Shown: positions 14,595-23,211 of the stretch, piece by piece
How the letters are laid out: each line of letters begins with the position of its first letter
Position numbering within the stretch: the first letter of the stretch is position 1
Source: CAZXCQ01 sp964639275
GTDB taxonomy: Bacteria; Desulfobacterota; DSM-4660; Desulfatiglandales; Desulfatiglandaceae
DNA length: 30,173 bases
Reading direction: 5' to 3'
Assembly (NCBI GenBank): GCA_964639275.1
Contig: CAZXCQ010000041.1
Location: forward strand, 1-30,173
Made by a program: the position numbers and the translations under genes
The notes under the pieces: model-generated
Told to the model about the DNA's origin: nothing
Seen by the model: the letters and a program-made list of their open reading frames with translations, nothing else
Databases searched by the model: none

Positions 14595-15245
14595 CTATTC
14601 ATAATAGGGGTTGTCCCGGATAGTTTTGTTCCCGAATTTATCTTCCACAATAAACTTATCCTCTGGAAGGAATGCGCCCAAATTATTCTTGAGGTAATTC
14701 AGATATCCTTTGTTGCCCATCCTTCCCCCGCTCATTTTGTTTACGGATATCATGAGCCTCAGATAAACCTGCCCGATCATCTGCTCATCCAGCCCTTCCT
14801 TCCAGGTTGAGCAACGGGTTTCGTATTGATCGAGAAGTGCCCGTGGCAGTCTATCCAGATGGGCTGGTTGAATCTGTTTTTGCTCCGCATGGACCTCATA
14901 GATCGTCTTATAGGCATCACGGGTCTGAGGATCGGTAAGCGCGAAATCGCTCTCTTTGTACAAGTCCCGAACCAGTGATTCGATATCATAGGCCATTTCC
15001 GCCACAGCCGGGTTCTGAAAAATATCATCATATTGACCGTGACCGACCTCGCCGATCAGTTGAGCGTATTTTTTTTCTTCTTCTTTCTTCTTCTGAAAGG
15101 CTACTCCGTCCATATGTCTGCAATCCGGGGTACAATCTATGTGGCGGCCCCTGCTCTCTGCGCAGCACACGGGACAGATGACCCTATCGACCGGTGCACA
15201 GAAGCGCTTTGCCTTCTTTTGTGAACACAAACCACATTTTGCCAT
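14595..15245 (-). CDS. Hypothetical protein with N-terminal cysteine cluster
   Basis: A complete 216-residue protein; AAAGGA lies nine bases before the ATG at 15245. The first 45 residues hold eight cysteines in the order C-x2-C (KCGLC), FCAP, ICPVCC, DCTPDC, which could bind two zinc ions. A helical, Lys/Glu-rich body follows (AFQKKKEEEKKYAQLIGEVG), then YETRCSTWKEGLDEQMIGQV and a C-terminal segment KFIVEDKFGNKTIRDNPYYE. No enzyme motif is visible. Proteins with this cysteine-rich head are found in environmental Deltaproteobacteria, but I know of no assigned function. Confidence 0.8.
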   Translation of the reverse strand: MAKCGLCSQKKAKRFCAPVDRVICPVCCAESRGRHIDCTPDCRHMDGVAFQKKKEEEKKYAQLIGEVGHGQYDDIFQNPAVAEMAYDIESLVRDLYKESDFALTDPQTRDAYKTIYEVHAEQKQIQPAHLDRLPRALLDQYETRCSTWKEGLDEQMIGQVYLRLMISVNKMSGGRMGNKGYLNYLKNNLGAFLPEDKFIVEDKFGNKTIRDNPYYE

Positions 15246-15281
15246 GGTTCATTTTCCTTTCTACGCAGGCCCTTATTCTGC

Positions 15282-15441
15282 CGGCGAATACCCCAGGAAC
15301 CGAAGGATCTCTGATATCCATTGTCTGGTGGTGTTGGCAGATCAGATATGCATAATTCCTTACAAAAGGGTAAATCATCCTCCTCTTATCACAAGAACCC
15401 TTCTCTTTGCAATGACCGGAAGACTTGTCAAGTATGATCAA
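15282..15441 (-). repeat. Deletion copy of the 10253-11154 locus
   Basis: 15282-15336 aligns to 10349-10403, inside the HEAT-like gene, with only a few differences. 15362-15441 aligns to 11074-11154, upstream of that gene, at roughly three quarters identity with one gap. About 670 bases between the two blocks are missing in this copy, so it is a collapsed duplicate of the locus. Confidence 0.75.
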
Positions 15442-15560
15442 AGCTGACCTCTGGTAAAAGCTAGCGCCCTTTTTGATAGACATAGGAGAGGGAACAAAAA
15501 GGGACAAGGTCATGCCTGGTAGGGGGCAATTTTTCGTGTGAACCGATAATCAGGAACGAT

Positions 15561-15642
15561 AAAGATTGTATGCGGAGTGAAGCAAGATTTCCACAGTATT
15601 TGGGGGATAGATTGTGCTGGCTTCATTCCGCATACAATCTTT
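15561..15642. repeat. Long inverted repeat (23-bp arms)
   Basis: Arms 15561-15583 and 15620-15642 (AAAGATTGTATGCGGAGTGA plus AGC) are complementary with one mismatch around a 36-base centre. It lies in the gene-free gap 15442-15900 that separates the accessory half from the decarboxylase genes. It may be a strong hairpin or a remnant of a small mobile element. Nothing else was recognised in that gap apart from the promoter at 15904. Confidence 0.7.
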
Positions 15643-15903
15643 TTATCTTGGGGACAAATCCCCAGAACCCCCAGAGAACAAATGCCCCCAATGTGGGCAG
15701 TATCCATTCTTTCATATCCTGGCCCCCTACACCTGTGAATGATTAGAAATTGATTTGTTGGATGATCCTGGATGGTCTTCCTCGCCCCAAAGTTATAACA
15801 TACCTTAATTACAGAAAAGACCTCAATCGTCTATTCAAGGGGATGCCCCCGGAAAACGCCGGTCTTTCACAAAAAAACAAGCGAAAACTATCTCTCAAAG
15901 TCC

Positions 15904-15932
15904 TTGTGGCGGAAAGTCAAACCTGTTATAGT
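15904..15932 (+). promoter_or_regulatory. Candidate promoter of the decarboxylase pair
   Basis: TTGTGG, a 17-base spacer and TATAGT (15927-15932) form a sigma-70-type match with a good -10 and a weak -35. It is about 120 bases before the gamma-subunit start, so the 5' leader would be long. Confidence 0.35.
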
Positions 15933-16054
15933 CGCGCGCAATTGAAGAGAGGGCCCTTGGCGTTCCTGTTGGGCTATCGAGAAACGAGAATCGAGGAACG
16001 AGAGGGCAACCCATTTCATGGGACTCAAGCATTTCTCCGAGAGGAGCACACACT

Positions 16055-16225
16055 GTGGATAATTGGACTTTTGGCATCATGGTAACTATTGTGGGAATGG
16101 GGGGTACGATTCTGACACTCTGGATCCTGAGCCTTTTCATAGTCTTACTAAAAAAGGTGTTTCCCCTCGCCAAGGAACACGGGGCGGATATTAAGACCGG
16201 CCCGGTCAAGGAGGGCTCATCATGA
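16055..16225 (+). CDS. OadG-like gamma subunit of sodium-pump decarboxylase
   Basis: A 56-residue protein, short enough to be missed by many gene callers. The start is a GTG at 16055 with GAGAGGAG eight bases upstream; it begins VDNWTFGIMVTIVGMGGTIL. One membrane helix covers residues 6-33 (IMVTIVGMGGTILTLWILSL), followed by a short charged cytoplasmic tail ending VKEGSS. This one-helix layout and its position directly before the beta subunit are those of OadG/PF04277 gamma subunits, which help assemble the membrane complex. The stop overlaps the ATG of the beta-subunit gene (ATGA), so the two are translationally coupled. Confidence 0.78.
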   Translation: MDNWTFGIMVTIVGMGGTILTLWILSLFIVLLKKVFPLAKEHGADIKTGPVKEGSS

Positions 16226-17370
16226 CCAACAGCCTTCTCCTCGCCCTCTCCGGTCTCAGTGCCGGATGCAGCTATCTCTTCACGGCAGGCCTCCCGAACC
16301 TGGTCATGCTTATGGTAGGCGGGGTCCTCCTCTATCTGGGTGTCCGAAAGGGGGTCGAGCCACTCCTCCTTGTCCCCATCGGGTTCGGGTGCCTCCTGGT
16401 TAACCTCCCGCTCAGCGACGTCATGGATGAGGGGGGGATCCTGCGGACCTTCTATCACATGGGCATCATGAATGAGCTCTTTCCCCTCCTGATCTTTGTG
16501 GGGATCGGGGCAATGACCGACTTCGGCCCGCTCCTCGAAAACCCAAAGATCCTGCTTCTGGGGGCGGCCGGGCAGTTCGGGATCTTCCTCACCCTCCTCC
16601 TGGCCCTGGCCCTGGGCTTTGCCAAGCTGGAGGCCGTGTGTATCGGGATCATCGGGGCGTGCGATGGGCCCACGGCCATTTATGTTACCTCCCAGTACGC
16701 CCCCCAGCTCCTGGGGGCGGTGTCGGTTGCCGCCTACTCCTATATGTCACTGGTCCCCGTGATCCAGCCTCCCATCATGAGGGTCCTTACCACGGGCAAG
16801 GAGAAGCGAATTCGCATGGGAATAGTCCGAAAGACCGTCTCCAAACGGGCCCTTTTGCTTTTCCCCATACTGGTGACCATGGTAACCGGCCTGATCGCTC
16901 CCAAGGGGCTTCCTTTGATGGGCATGATCATGCTGGGGAACTTTATGAGGGAGAGCGGGGTGGTGACCCGGCTCACCAAGGCCTCGGAAAATGAGATTGC
17001 CAACATAGTCACCCTCTTCCTGGGCCTCGCCATTGGTGGGACCATGGAAGGACACGCCTTTTTAAAGGCACAGACCCTCGCCATCTTTGGTTTGGGCTTT
17101 TTGGCCATCTGTCTGGATACTGCGACAGGGATCCTTTTTGGAAAACTCATGTGCGCCCTTACCGGGGGCAAGGTAAACCCGCTTATCGGTGCGGCAGGCA
17201 TCTCAGCATACCCCATGGCCGCCCGCGTGGCCCAGGTCCAGGGACAGAAGTATGATAAGGCAAACTACCTCCTGATGCACGCTGTTGGCGCCAACACCGG
17301 CGGGCAGCTCGGCTCGGTCATGGCCGCGGCTGTGATGCTGTCGGTACTCAAGGGGATGGGGCTGGTCTGA
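16222..17370 (+). CDS. Sodium-translocating decarboxylase beta subunit
   Basis: A complete 382-residue polytopic membrane protein with about ten hydrophobic segments. It matches the beta subunits of biotin-dependent glutaconyl-CoA, oxaloacetate or methylmalonyl-CoA decarboxylases. The conserved FVGIGAMTDFGPLLENPKIL segment is at 92-111 and IGACDGPTAIY at 144-154; Asp148 is the residue implicated in sodium binding in the family. A later conserved stretch is NPLIGAAGISAYPMAARVAQ. The complex couples decarboxylation to sodium export. AAGGAGG lies seven bases before the ATG. The carboxyltransferase alpha subunit and biotin carrier are not in the window, so the acyl-CoA or keto acid substrate cannot be decided; gcdB-like is my preference. 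Confidence 0.93.
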   Translation: MTNSLLLALSGLSAGCSYLFTAGLPNLVMLMVGGVLLYLGVRKGVEPLLLVPIGFGCLLVNLPLSDVMDEGGILRTFYHMGIMNELFPLLIFVGIGAMTDFGPLLENPKILLLGAAGQFGIFLTLLLALALGFAKLEAVCIGIIGACDGPTAIYVTSQYAPQLLGAVSVAAYSYMSLVPVIQPPIMRVLTTGKEKRIRMGIVRKTVSKRALLLFPILVTMVTGLIAPKGLPLMGMIMLGNFMRESGVVTRLTKASENEIANIVTLFLGLAIGGTMEGHAFLKAQTLAIFGLGFLAICLDTATGILFGKLMCALTGGKVNPLIGAAGISAYPMAARVAQVQGQKYDKANYLLMHAVGANTGGQLGSVMAAAVMLSVLKGMGLV

Positions 17371-17445
17371 TAGAGGCCTTTCAAAAAGGGGCTGTGAGGG
17401 CTGCCCAGCAGAGGGTAAAGTAGGCAAAAGGCCGGGCTATTGCAG

Positions 17446-18579
17446 ATGGACGGGACATATCTGGCCATAGCCGGGGCCTCGGTCTGGTTGGTCATCCTGA
17501 TGCTGCCGTGGCGTCCATGGGATACACGCCAGTCTCTGGACGCCCCCCCTGGCCCATGGCAAGAAGCCCTGAGTGATATCACGGTCCTTATCCCCGCGCG
17601 AAATGAGGCAGGGGTGATCGGGGCCTCCCTTTTGGGCCTGAAGGCACAAGGCGCGGATCTGGATATCATCCTGATAGATGACCAATCGACAGACGGCACT
17701 GCCCGGGTGGCAGGGGCAGTGGCCGGTAAAAGGCCCCGCATCATTTGCGGGGAACCGCCGCCAGCAGGCTGGAGCGGAAAGCTCTGGGCACTTGAGCAGG
17801 GGGCCAGGTACGTCACCACGCCGCTGCTCCTGCTGATGGATGCCGATATTGAGCTGGCCCCCGGGATCCTGGCCGCCCTTCGAGCCAAGATGAAACAAGA
17901 GGGCATCCAGTTCATTTCACTGATGGCATCTCTACGGATGGCCACTTTCTGGGAGCGGCTGTTGATGCCCGCCTTTGTCTTTTTTTTCAAGCTCCTTTAT
18001 CCCTTCCGGCTATCCAACTCCGCCTTTCGGGCAATCGCCGCCGGTGCAGGGGGATGTATCCTCATGGAAAAGGCGGTCCTCGACCGCATGGGGGGGTTCA
18101 AGGGGGTCCGCGGTCACCTGATCGATGACTGTGCGCTGGCAAAGAGGGCAAAGTCATTCGGGTTCAGGACATGGATCGGTCTGACCCATTCAGTAAAAAG
18201 CCTTCGATCATACGATCATCTCACCACCGTCTGGAAGATGGTGGCACGTACCGCATTCACCCAGTTGCGTTATTCTACCCCGCTCCTTCTGCTGTGCACG
18301 CTCATAATGATAACAGCATTCTGGGTGCCGGTTGCGGGTGTGGTATTACTTTCCTCTCCAGGGGCAAAGACCATCTCTGCACTTGCCCTCGTGGCCATGG
18401 CCCTGAGCTACTATCCCACCCTCAGATTCTATCGCCTCTCAGGCTGGTGGGCAGCGGCAATGCCGCTGATCGGCACCCTCTACCTTGCCATGACATGGTC
18501 CTCTGCCATCCTCTCCTGGCAGGGAAAAGGCCTCAGCTGGAAGGGGAGATCCTATACCGGAAAAGGGGGTCCTGCTTGA
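17446..18579 (+). CDS. hpnB: Hopanoid-associated glycosyltransferase HpnB
   Basis: A family 2 glycosyltransferase of about 377 residues with a membrane anchor at the N-terminus (LAIAGASVWLVILMLPW) and three hydrophobic segments near the C-terminus (about 270-355). The GT-A core shows VLIPARNEAGVIGASL, IDDQSTDGT and the metal-binding DADI, then ECG-like AGAGGCILMEKAVLDRMGGF and the IDDCALAK acceptor motif. HpnB proteins occur in hopanoid clusters; their exact sugar transfer is not established. I choose the ATG at 17446; a TTG at 17440 has the better-spaced AAAAGG and is an alternative. The gene is followed by hpnH, which has its own predicted promoter. Confidence 0.9.
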   Translation: MDGTYLAIAGASVWLVILMLPWRPWDTRQSLDAPPGPWQEALSDITVLIPARNEAGVIGASLLGLKAQGADLDIILIDDQSTDGTARVAGAVAGKRPRIICGEPPPAGWSGKLWALEQGARYVTTPLLLLMDADIELAPGILAALRAKMKQEGIQFISLMASLRMATFWERLLMPAFVFFFKLLYPFRLSNSAFRAIAAGAGGCILMEKAVLDRMGGFKGVRGHLIDDCALAKRAKSFGFRTWIGLTHSVKSLRSYDHLTTVWKMVARTAFTQLRYSTPLLLLCTLIMITAFWVPVAGVVLLSSPGAKTISALALVAMALSYYPTLRFYRLSGWWAAAMPLIGTLYLAMTWSSAILSWQGKGLSWKGRSYTGKGGPA

Positions 18580-18647
18580 TTTAAGAAGCTCCAATTATTG
18601 AATCCTTTTGAGGCGAGGTCTCTCTCTGAGACAGGTCTCTTCCATAC

Positions 18648-18676
18648 TTGACAGGCCTATATGATTTTTCTAATAT
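18648..18676 (+). promoter_or_regulatory. Candidate promoter of hpnH
   Basis: A perfect TTGACA (18648-18653), a 17-base spacer and TAATAT (18671-18676) precede the hpnH start at 18716 by 40 bases. The 136-base gap after hpnB otherwise contains only short imperfect hairpins. Confidence 0.5.
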
Positions 18677-18715
18677 CACGGAAGAAATCACTGCAAGGAT
18701 CTTGAGAGCAATCAC

Positions 18716-19741
18716 TTGAGCATACCCACGATTCAAAAGGCCCGTATCGGCGCCTACATCGCCAGACAAAAGTTTGCGGGAAACGGGAGATTTCCGCTCG
18801 TCCTGATGCTGGAACCCCTGTTCCGCTGCAATCTCCGCTGCAAGGGCTGCGGAAAGATCGCGTACCCCGACGAGGTATTGTGCAGACAGCTCAGTGTCCA
18901 GGAGTGCGTCACGGCAGTTGATGAGTGCGGCGCACCTGTTGTCTCTATTGCCGGTGGAGAGCCAATGCTCCACCCGGACATCCATCTCATCGCCCGTGAA
19001 CTGACGGATCGAAAAAGATTTGTCTATCTATGCACAAACGCCATCCTCGTGGAGAAGAAGATCAGGCATTTTGAGCCATCCCCGTACTTGACCTTTAATA
19101 TCCACCTCGATGGCCTGAACGAATCCCACGACGCACGGGTTAGCTGCAAGGGCGCATTCAACAAGGCGGTGGCGGCTATCCGCCTGCTGCTCTCCAATGG
19201 CTTCCGTGTCACCACAAACACCACCCTCTTTGATGGGGAAACGCCAGAGGGCGCAGCCCGGTTGTTTGATTTTCTGTCTACCCTCGGAGTCGAGGGCATG
19301 ACGATCTCGCCGGGGTTTTGCTATGCAAACGCCCCTGACCAGGGTCACTTTCTGGGACGTCGGGGGACCAACGCCCTATTCCGCAACCTGTTCCTGCTTG
19401 GGAAAAACAGGCACTGGAGATTTAACCACACCACCCTTTATCTGGATTTTCTGGCCGGCAATCAGGATTATGCCTGCCTGCCCTGGGGGAATCCAACCTA
19501 CAACATCTTCGGATGGCAAAGGCCCTGTTACCTGCTCAACGATGGTTACGCGGAAACGTACAAGGAACTGATGGAGACTACGGACTGGACGCGATACGGG
19601 GTGGGCAAGGACCTCCGTTGCGCCAACTGTATGATCCACTCAGGCTTTGAGCCGAGTGCAGTGATGGATTCGGTCAAAAACCCTTTAAAGGCCTTGTTTG
19701 TCAGTCTGAGGGGGTTATCCGGGTCTCCTGTGGAAAATTGA
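18716..19741 (+). CDS. hpnH: Adenosylhopane synthase, radical SAM protein HpnH
   Basis: A complete 341-residue radical SAM enzyme. Cys38, Cys42 and Cys45 in FRCNLRCKGCGK bind the 4Fe-4S cluster, followed by the GGE motif in SIAGGEPMLHPDIH. HpnH adds a 5'-deoxyadenosyl group to diploptene, the first step to extended (C35) bacteriohopanepolyols. The C-terminus keeps the family's ARD-like NPTYNIFGWQRPCYLLNDGY and RCANCMIHSGFEPSAV cysteine segment. The start is a TTG with GAGAG eight bases upstream, and the protein begins MSIPTIQKARIGAYIARQKF as expected for the family. It converges on hpnG, 20 bases away. Confidence 0.95.
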   Translation: MSIPTIQKARIGAYIARQKFAGNGRFPLVLMLEPLFRCNLRCKGCGKIAYPDEVLCRQLSVQECVTAVDECGAPVVSIAGGEPMLHPDIHLIARELTDRKRFVYLCTNAILVEKKIRHFEPSPYLTFNIHLDGLNESHDARVSCKGAFNKAVAAIRLLLSNGFRVTTNTTLFDGETPEGAARLFDFLSTLGVEGMTISPGFCYANAPDQGHFLGRRGTNALFRNLFLLGKNRHWRFNHTTLYLDFLAGNQDYACLPWGNPTYNIFGWQRPCYLLNDGYAETYKELMETTDWTRYGVGKDLRCANCMIHSGFEPSAVMDSVKNPLKALFVSLRGLSGSPVEN

Positions 19742-19761
19742 CAGGCGATATCTCATGCGAG

Positions 19762-20544
19762 TCACATCGTCGGTCTCCGCTCTGGGGAGACGAGGGAGGC
19801 CGGGAGGTGATTCGAAACCTGTATCCGCCAGCCACGTCTGAGGCCCTTGAGGGCGGCGACAAAGCCGTTTCTGGCATGCAGCAACTCGGCTACCAGCGAG
19901 GGCCTCGACCATAGCCTGCGCAAAAGGATGGGGAGTCGGACCTTTCCGTTTTGATCGAGGCAGGAAAACAGGTCCTCTGGCACGCCCCGATCAGCAGTAT
20001 CGCAGATTGCGCGCAGGAGAAAAAAGGGCAGGTCGGTCTCGGTGGCTGTGCGGGCAACGGCCGAACTCTCCATATCCACGGCCAGGGCATGGGTCTGTCT
20101 GAAGATTGATTCCTTGCTCTCGGCACTCAGGGACGGCCGGGGGACAGTGATGACCGTACCGATATGAGCGGGAACACCCTTTGCCACAAGCGCTCCACGG
20201 GCCAAATCAAGCCCGGAACTCCCTTCCCAGACGCAGTAGCTCCCCCTGGCACTTTCTTCAAGGACTTTTTGCCCGACGATCAGATCCCCTGACCTCAACC
20301 CGGGATCCAGCCCTCCTGAAACGCCCAAGACCGCCAGGGCAGCAACGCCTTGGCCGATCAACCACCTTGCGGCCGAAAAGGCGTTTTGCGTCCCCATGCC
20401 CGAACGGGCGCAGAGGAGATCTGTGCCGTCCTGAAGACGAAGACGGCTAAAGATCCGTCCCCCCACGCGTTTCCACGGGCCCCGTCCTATCAAAAAGCGG
20501 GCCTCGGCCGGAAGTGCAACAACAAGGCCCAGTGGAGGTTTCAT
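19762..20544 (-). CDS. hpnG: Adenosylhopane nucleosidase/phosphorylase HpnG
   Basis: A 260-residue member of the purine nucleoside phosphorylase family. It starts MKPPLGLVVALPAEARFLIG and carries the glycine-rich AVLGVSGGLDPGLRSGDLIV and the base/ribose-binding AVDMESSAVARTA near residue 155. HpnG removes adenine from adenosylhopane to give (phospho)ribosylhopane, the step after HpnH. The ATG lies three bases after the stop of the cyclase gene with no strong ribosome-binding site, so translation is probably coupled to shc. If the frameshift in shc is real, that coupling would be weakened. Confidence 0.9.
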   Translation of the reverse strand: MKPPLGLVVALPAEARFLIGRGPWKRVGGRIFSRLRLQDGTDLLCARSGMGTQNAFSAARWLIGQGVAALAVLGVSGGLDPGLRSGDLIVGQKVLEESARGSYCVWEGSSGLDLARGALVAKGVPAHIGTVITVPRPSLSAESKESIFRQTHALAVDMESSAVARTATETDLPFFLLRAICDTADRGVPEDLFSCLDQNGKVRLPILLRRLWSRPSLVAELLHARNGFVAALKGLRRGWRIQVSNHLPASLVSPERRPTM

Positions 20545-20547
20545 GAG

Positions 20548-22607
20548 CTATTTCAGCGCAGGGAGGGAAAGATCGGCAGGGCTTTGGAGGCTGACGCGGT
20601 CCTGGACGCTTCCCCCGGCAGTGCGGAGGCGTTTGTACAGGCCCAGGGCCCAGAGGGGAAAATACTGTCCATAGCCATGGTAGCGGAGATAAAAAACGGT
20701 GGGAAATCCTGTGCCGGTAAAGGCGGTTTCTTCCCAGCCCCCCTCAGGGTCTTGCATACTGAGAAGGTAGTGGACACCACGCTGGACCGATGGACTGTGG
20801 ACTTCACCGGCAGCCATGAGGCCGAGGAGGGCCCAGGCGGTCTGCGATGGAGTGCTTGCCCCTTTTCCAGCGAACAAAGGATCGTTGTATGAGTAACAGG
20901 TCTCCCCCCACCCCCCATCAGGGTTCTGGCACGATCTTAACCACTCAACCGCCCTTTGGATATACGGTTGGGACATGTCTTCACCGGCCCGGGCAAGCCC
21001 CATAAGGACTGACCATGTGCCATAGATATAATTTACCCCCCGCGGCCAAACCAACCCCCAAAATCTTCCTGATCATATTGGACAAATTTGAGCCCCCTGG
21101 CAATGGGGGGAAAGTCTCTGCCATGTCCGAGCATCGCGAGAAGCTCGATACAGCGACCGGTCAAATCGGAGGTGCTCGGGTCGAGCAAGGCCCCGTGGTC
21201 GGCAAATGGAATGTCATTGAGGTAGAGGTAGTTGTTGTCGATGTCGAAGGCACCCCACCCCCCGTCTGAGCTCTGCATACCGACGACCCAGTTTACTGCC
21301 CTGGCGAGCCTTTCCTGATATTCTTCCCTCTTCAGGATGCCTGTCCGCAGAAGGGCCATCAGGACCATCGGGGTATCATCCACGTCGGGATAGAAGGTAT
21401 TTTCAAACTGAAAGCCCCAGCCCCCCGATTTTAGGTCTGCCGCACGATAGGACCAGTCCCCTGGCACCCTGATCTGTTTCTTGAATAGCCACTCAACGGC
21501 ACGGGTCACGCCCTCATGGTCTGGGGGCAGACCGGCCTCCAGTAGGGCGGAGAGGCTCAGGCACGTATCCCAGATCGGCGAGAGGCAGGGTTGACAGAAT
21601 GCCTCTTCCCCCTGGGAGAGAACCAAGTCCTCTATGGCCCTGATGCCCCTTGCCACGTCCGGGTGGTCATCGGGATACCCCAGCACCTTGAGGGCCATGA
21701 CCGCATTGGCCATGGCCGGAAATATGGCGCCAATCCCCCCCTCTCCCTGCATCCGCTCAACGGTCCACTGCTCGGCCCGCTTCAAGGCCCTTTCCCCGAG
21801 ACCATGTGGCATAAAGGGGTCTATCACCTTCAACAGCCGATCTAACAGGACAAAGGCGCTTTTCCGCATACTCCTGGGGATAAAACGATCCAAATGGCGG
21901 AGCGTTTCGGGAGGATCCACAAATAGCTCGGTCACCCCCTCCTCCAGACCCAACCGGCACACCCATCGTCTGGCATAAAGGATGAGCAAGGGCACAATCA
22001 CCGTTCGGGACCAATAGGAGACCTTATAAAGGTTGAAAAAAAACCACCTGGGGAGGAGCATGATTTCAATGGGCATGGCAGGAGCGGTACGCCATGGGAT
22101 CTGACCAAAAAGGGCCAAGGTAATGCGGGTAAAGACATTGACCTTGGCGGCCCCGCCTTGGCCCAATATCAGTCGGCGTGCCTGGGCCATATGATGTTCA
22201 TCTTGCCGGTCACCCAGGAGCTTCAAGGCGAAGTAGGCCTTGACCGTGGCGCTTATGTCTGCCTTGCCATCCGTATACAAGGGCCAACCGCCGTCCTCAA
22301 GTTGCCTTGCGCGAATATAGCGGGCCAGCCTCTTGCTGAGTTCCGGCTGGATCTCCCGCCCCAGAAAACGCTGAAGCAATATGTATTCGGAGGGTATGGT
22401 GGTGTCTGCTTCCAGGTTGAACACCCAATAACCTTTTTGATTCTGTGTGGATAACAGGTATTCCCGCGCCTTGGTGATAGCCTCTGTGAGCCGCTCCATT
22501 GTAAAGAGGGGACCCCCGGGCAAAGGGGCCCTTTTGGGTACTCGGGGGGAGGGAAGTGTCTTGGTCCTTCTAAGAAGCCCAAAACTGACACGGCTGATTC
22601 GTCTCAT
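20548..22607 (-). pseudogene. shc: Squalene-hopene cyclase with one-base frameshift
   Basis: Class II triterpene cyclase that converts squalene to hopene. The first frame runs from the ATG at 22607 (MRRISRVSFGLLRR, AGAGG site upstream) to a TAA at 21033. It carries several QW repeats (for example QLEDGGWPLY, QSSDGGWGAF) and the catalytic DVDDT at about residue 408. After GGWFGR the frame breaks; in the next frame it resumes GVNYIYGTWSVLMGLARAGE and ends with FTGTGFPTVFYLRYHGYGQY and FPLWALGLYKR at 20548. The expected CGCTGGGGGGTA reads CGCGGGGGGTA, so one T is missing beside a G-run. The repaired length is about 686 residues, normal for the family. A sequencing error is quite possible. Confidence 0.93.
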
Positions 22608-22675
22608 GCATAGACCTCTGTTCCGGTAGAAAGTCGGTAAGGTTGCTTTGGGAAATGCCAAAATAAAATTATCAA

Positions 22676-22704
22676 TATATACAAAATTTATCAAAAAATA
22701 GCAA
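22676..22704 (-). promoter_or_regulatory. Candidate promoter of the cyclase
   Basis: On the minus strand TTGCTA (22704-22699), a 17-base AT-rich spacer and TATATA (22681-22676) lie about 70 bases before the ATG at 22607. The region 22655-22720 is very AT-rich compared with its neighbours. It argues against the more upstream in-frame start at 22694, which would lie inside the promoter. Confidence 0.4.
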
Positions 22705-22723
22705 GAGTTTTTATCGTTCCTTT

Positions 22724-23074
22724 TTACGAATTCTGGGGCTTACTCTCCATCTTCTTTTTCTTTTTTTGCTGCCGTTTGCTCATAGCGGCCGTCTCTTCAG
22801 GCTTCTCTCTTTTCTTCTCCTTTTTCTTTTTGGGCCCGGCCATCTTTTCGGCCTTGGTCCTTGCCATCTCTTCTGCCTTTTTCTCCAGGTTGGAGATGAC
22901 GCTTAATCTTGCCTCTGTGGCCCTGATCTCGGCCCTGATCTTCCTGACGTCTGCATCCTTGGCCATCTTTTCCGGCTCAAGCCCCTTGTCAGCCAGAAAC
23001 GACAATCGTTGGTTCAACTTCTCTTGAAAGTAGGCCTTTTGCGCCAGCCTACTGGCCCTTTTCTTTGATGCCAT
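22724..23074 (-). CDS. Small lysine-rich coiled-coil protein
   Basis: A 116-residue, very basic protein with a GGAG site before the ATG. The first two thirds form charged helices (RLAQKAYFQEKLNQRLSFLA, KIRAEIRATEARLSVISNLE), and the tail is almost entirely Lys with Glu, Pro and Gln (GPKKKKEKKREKPEE, KRQQKKKKKM). The composition suggests nucleic-acid or ribosome binding, but this is inference; no family is recognised. It stands alone between shc and the acyl-CoA synthetase gene, with about 137 bases of gene-free DNA before the latter. Confidence 0.7.
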   Translation of the reverse strand: MASKKRASRLAQKAYFQEKLNQRLSFLADKGLEPEKMAKDADVRKIRAEIRATEARLSVISNLEKKAEEMARTKAEKMAGPKKKKEKKREKPEETAAMSKRQQKKKKKMESKPQNS

Positions 23075-23211
23075 CTATTTCTCCTTCCTTTTTGGCCCCT
23101 TGAATATGACCCGTAAGCCCTTGGCCTCGCCGTCTACCTATCACGGCCTGGTGTTTCTGGGTGCCCGTTGCCCGCCATATGACGTCACCCCAAAAAGCGG
23201 CAGTGGACATC

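Noticed and set aside
15510..15707. 65-residue minus-strand frame
   Set aside because: It spans the long inverted repeat, which accounts for its composition; no ribosome-binding site.
15960..16020. Short GAGAAACGAGAATCGAGGAACGAG repeat considered as a CRISPR or regulator array
   Set aside because: Only two to three imperfect 8-base units, no spacers and no cas genes; simple-sequence drift is sufficient.
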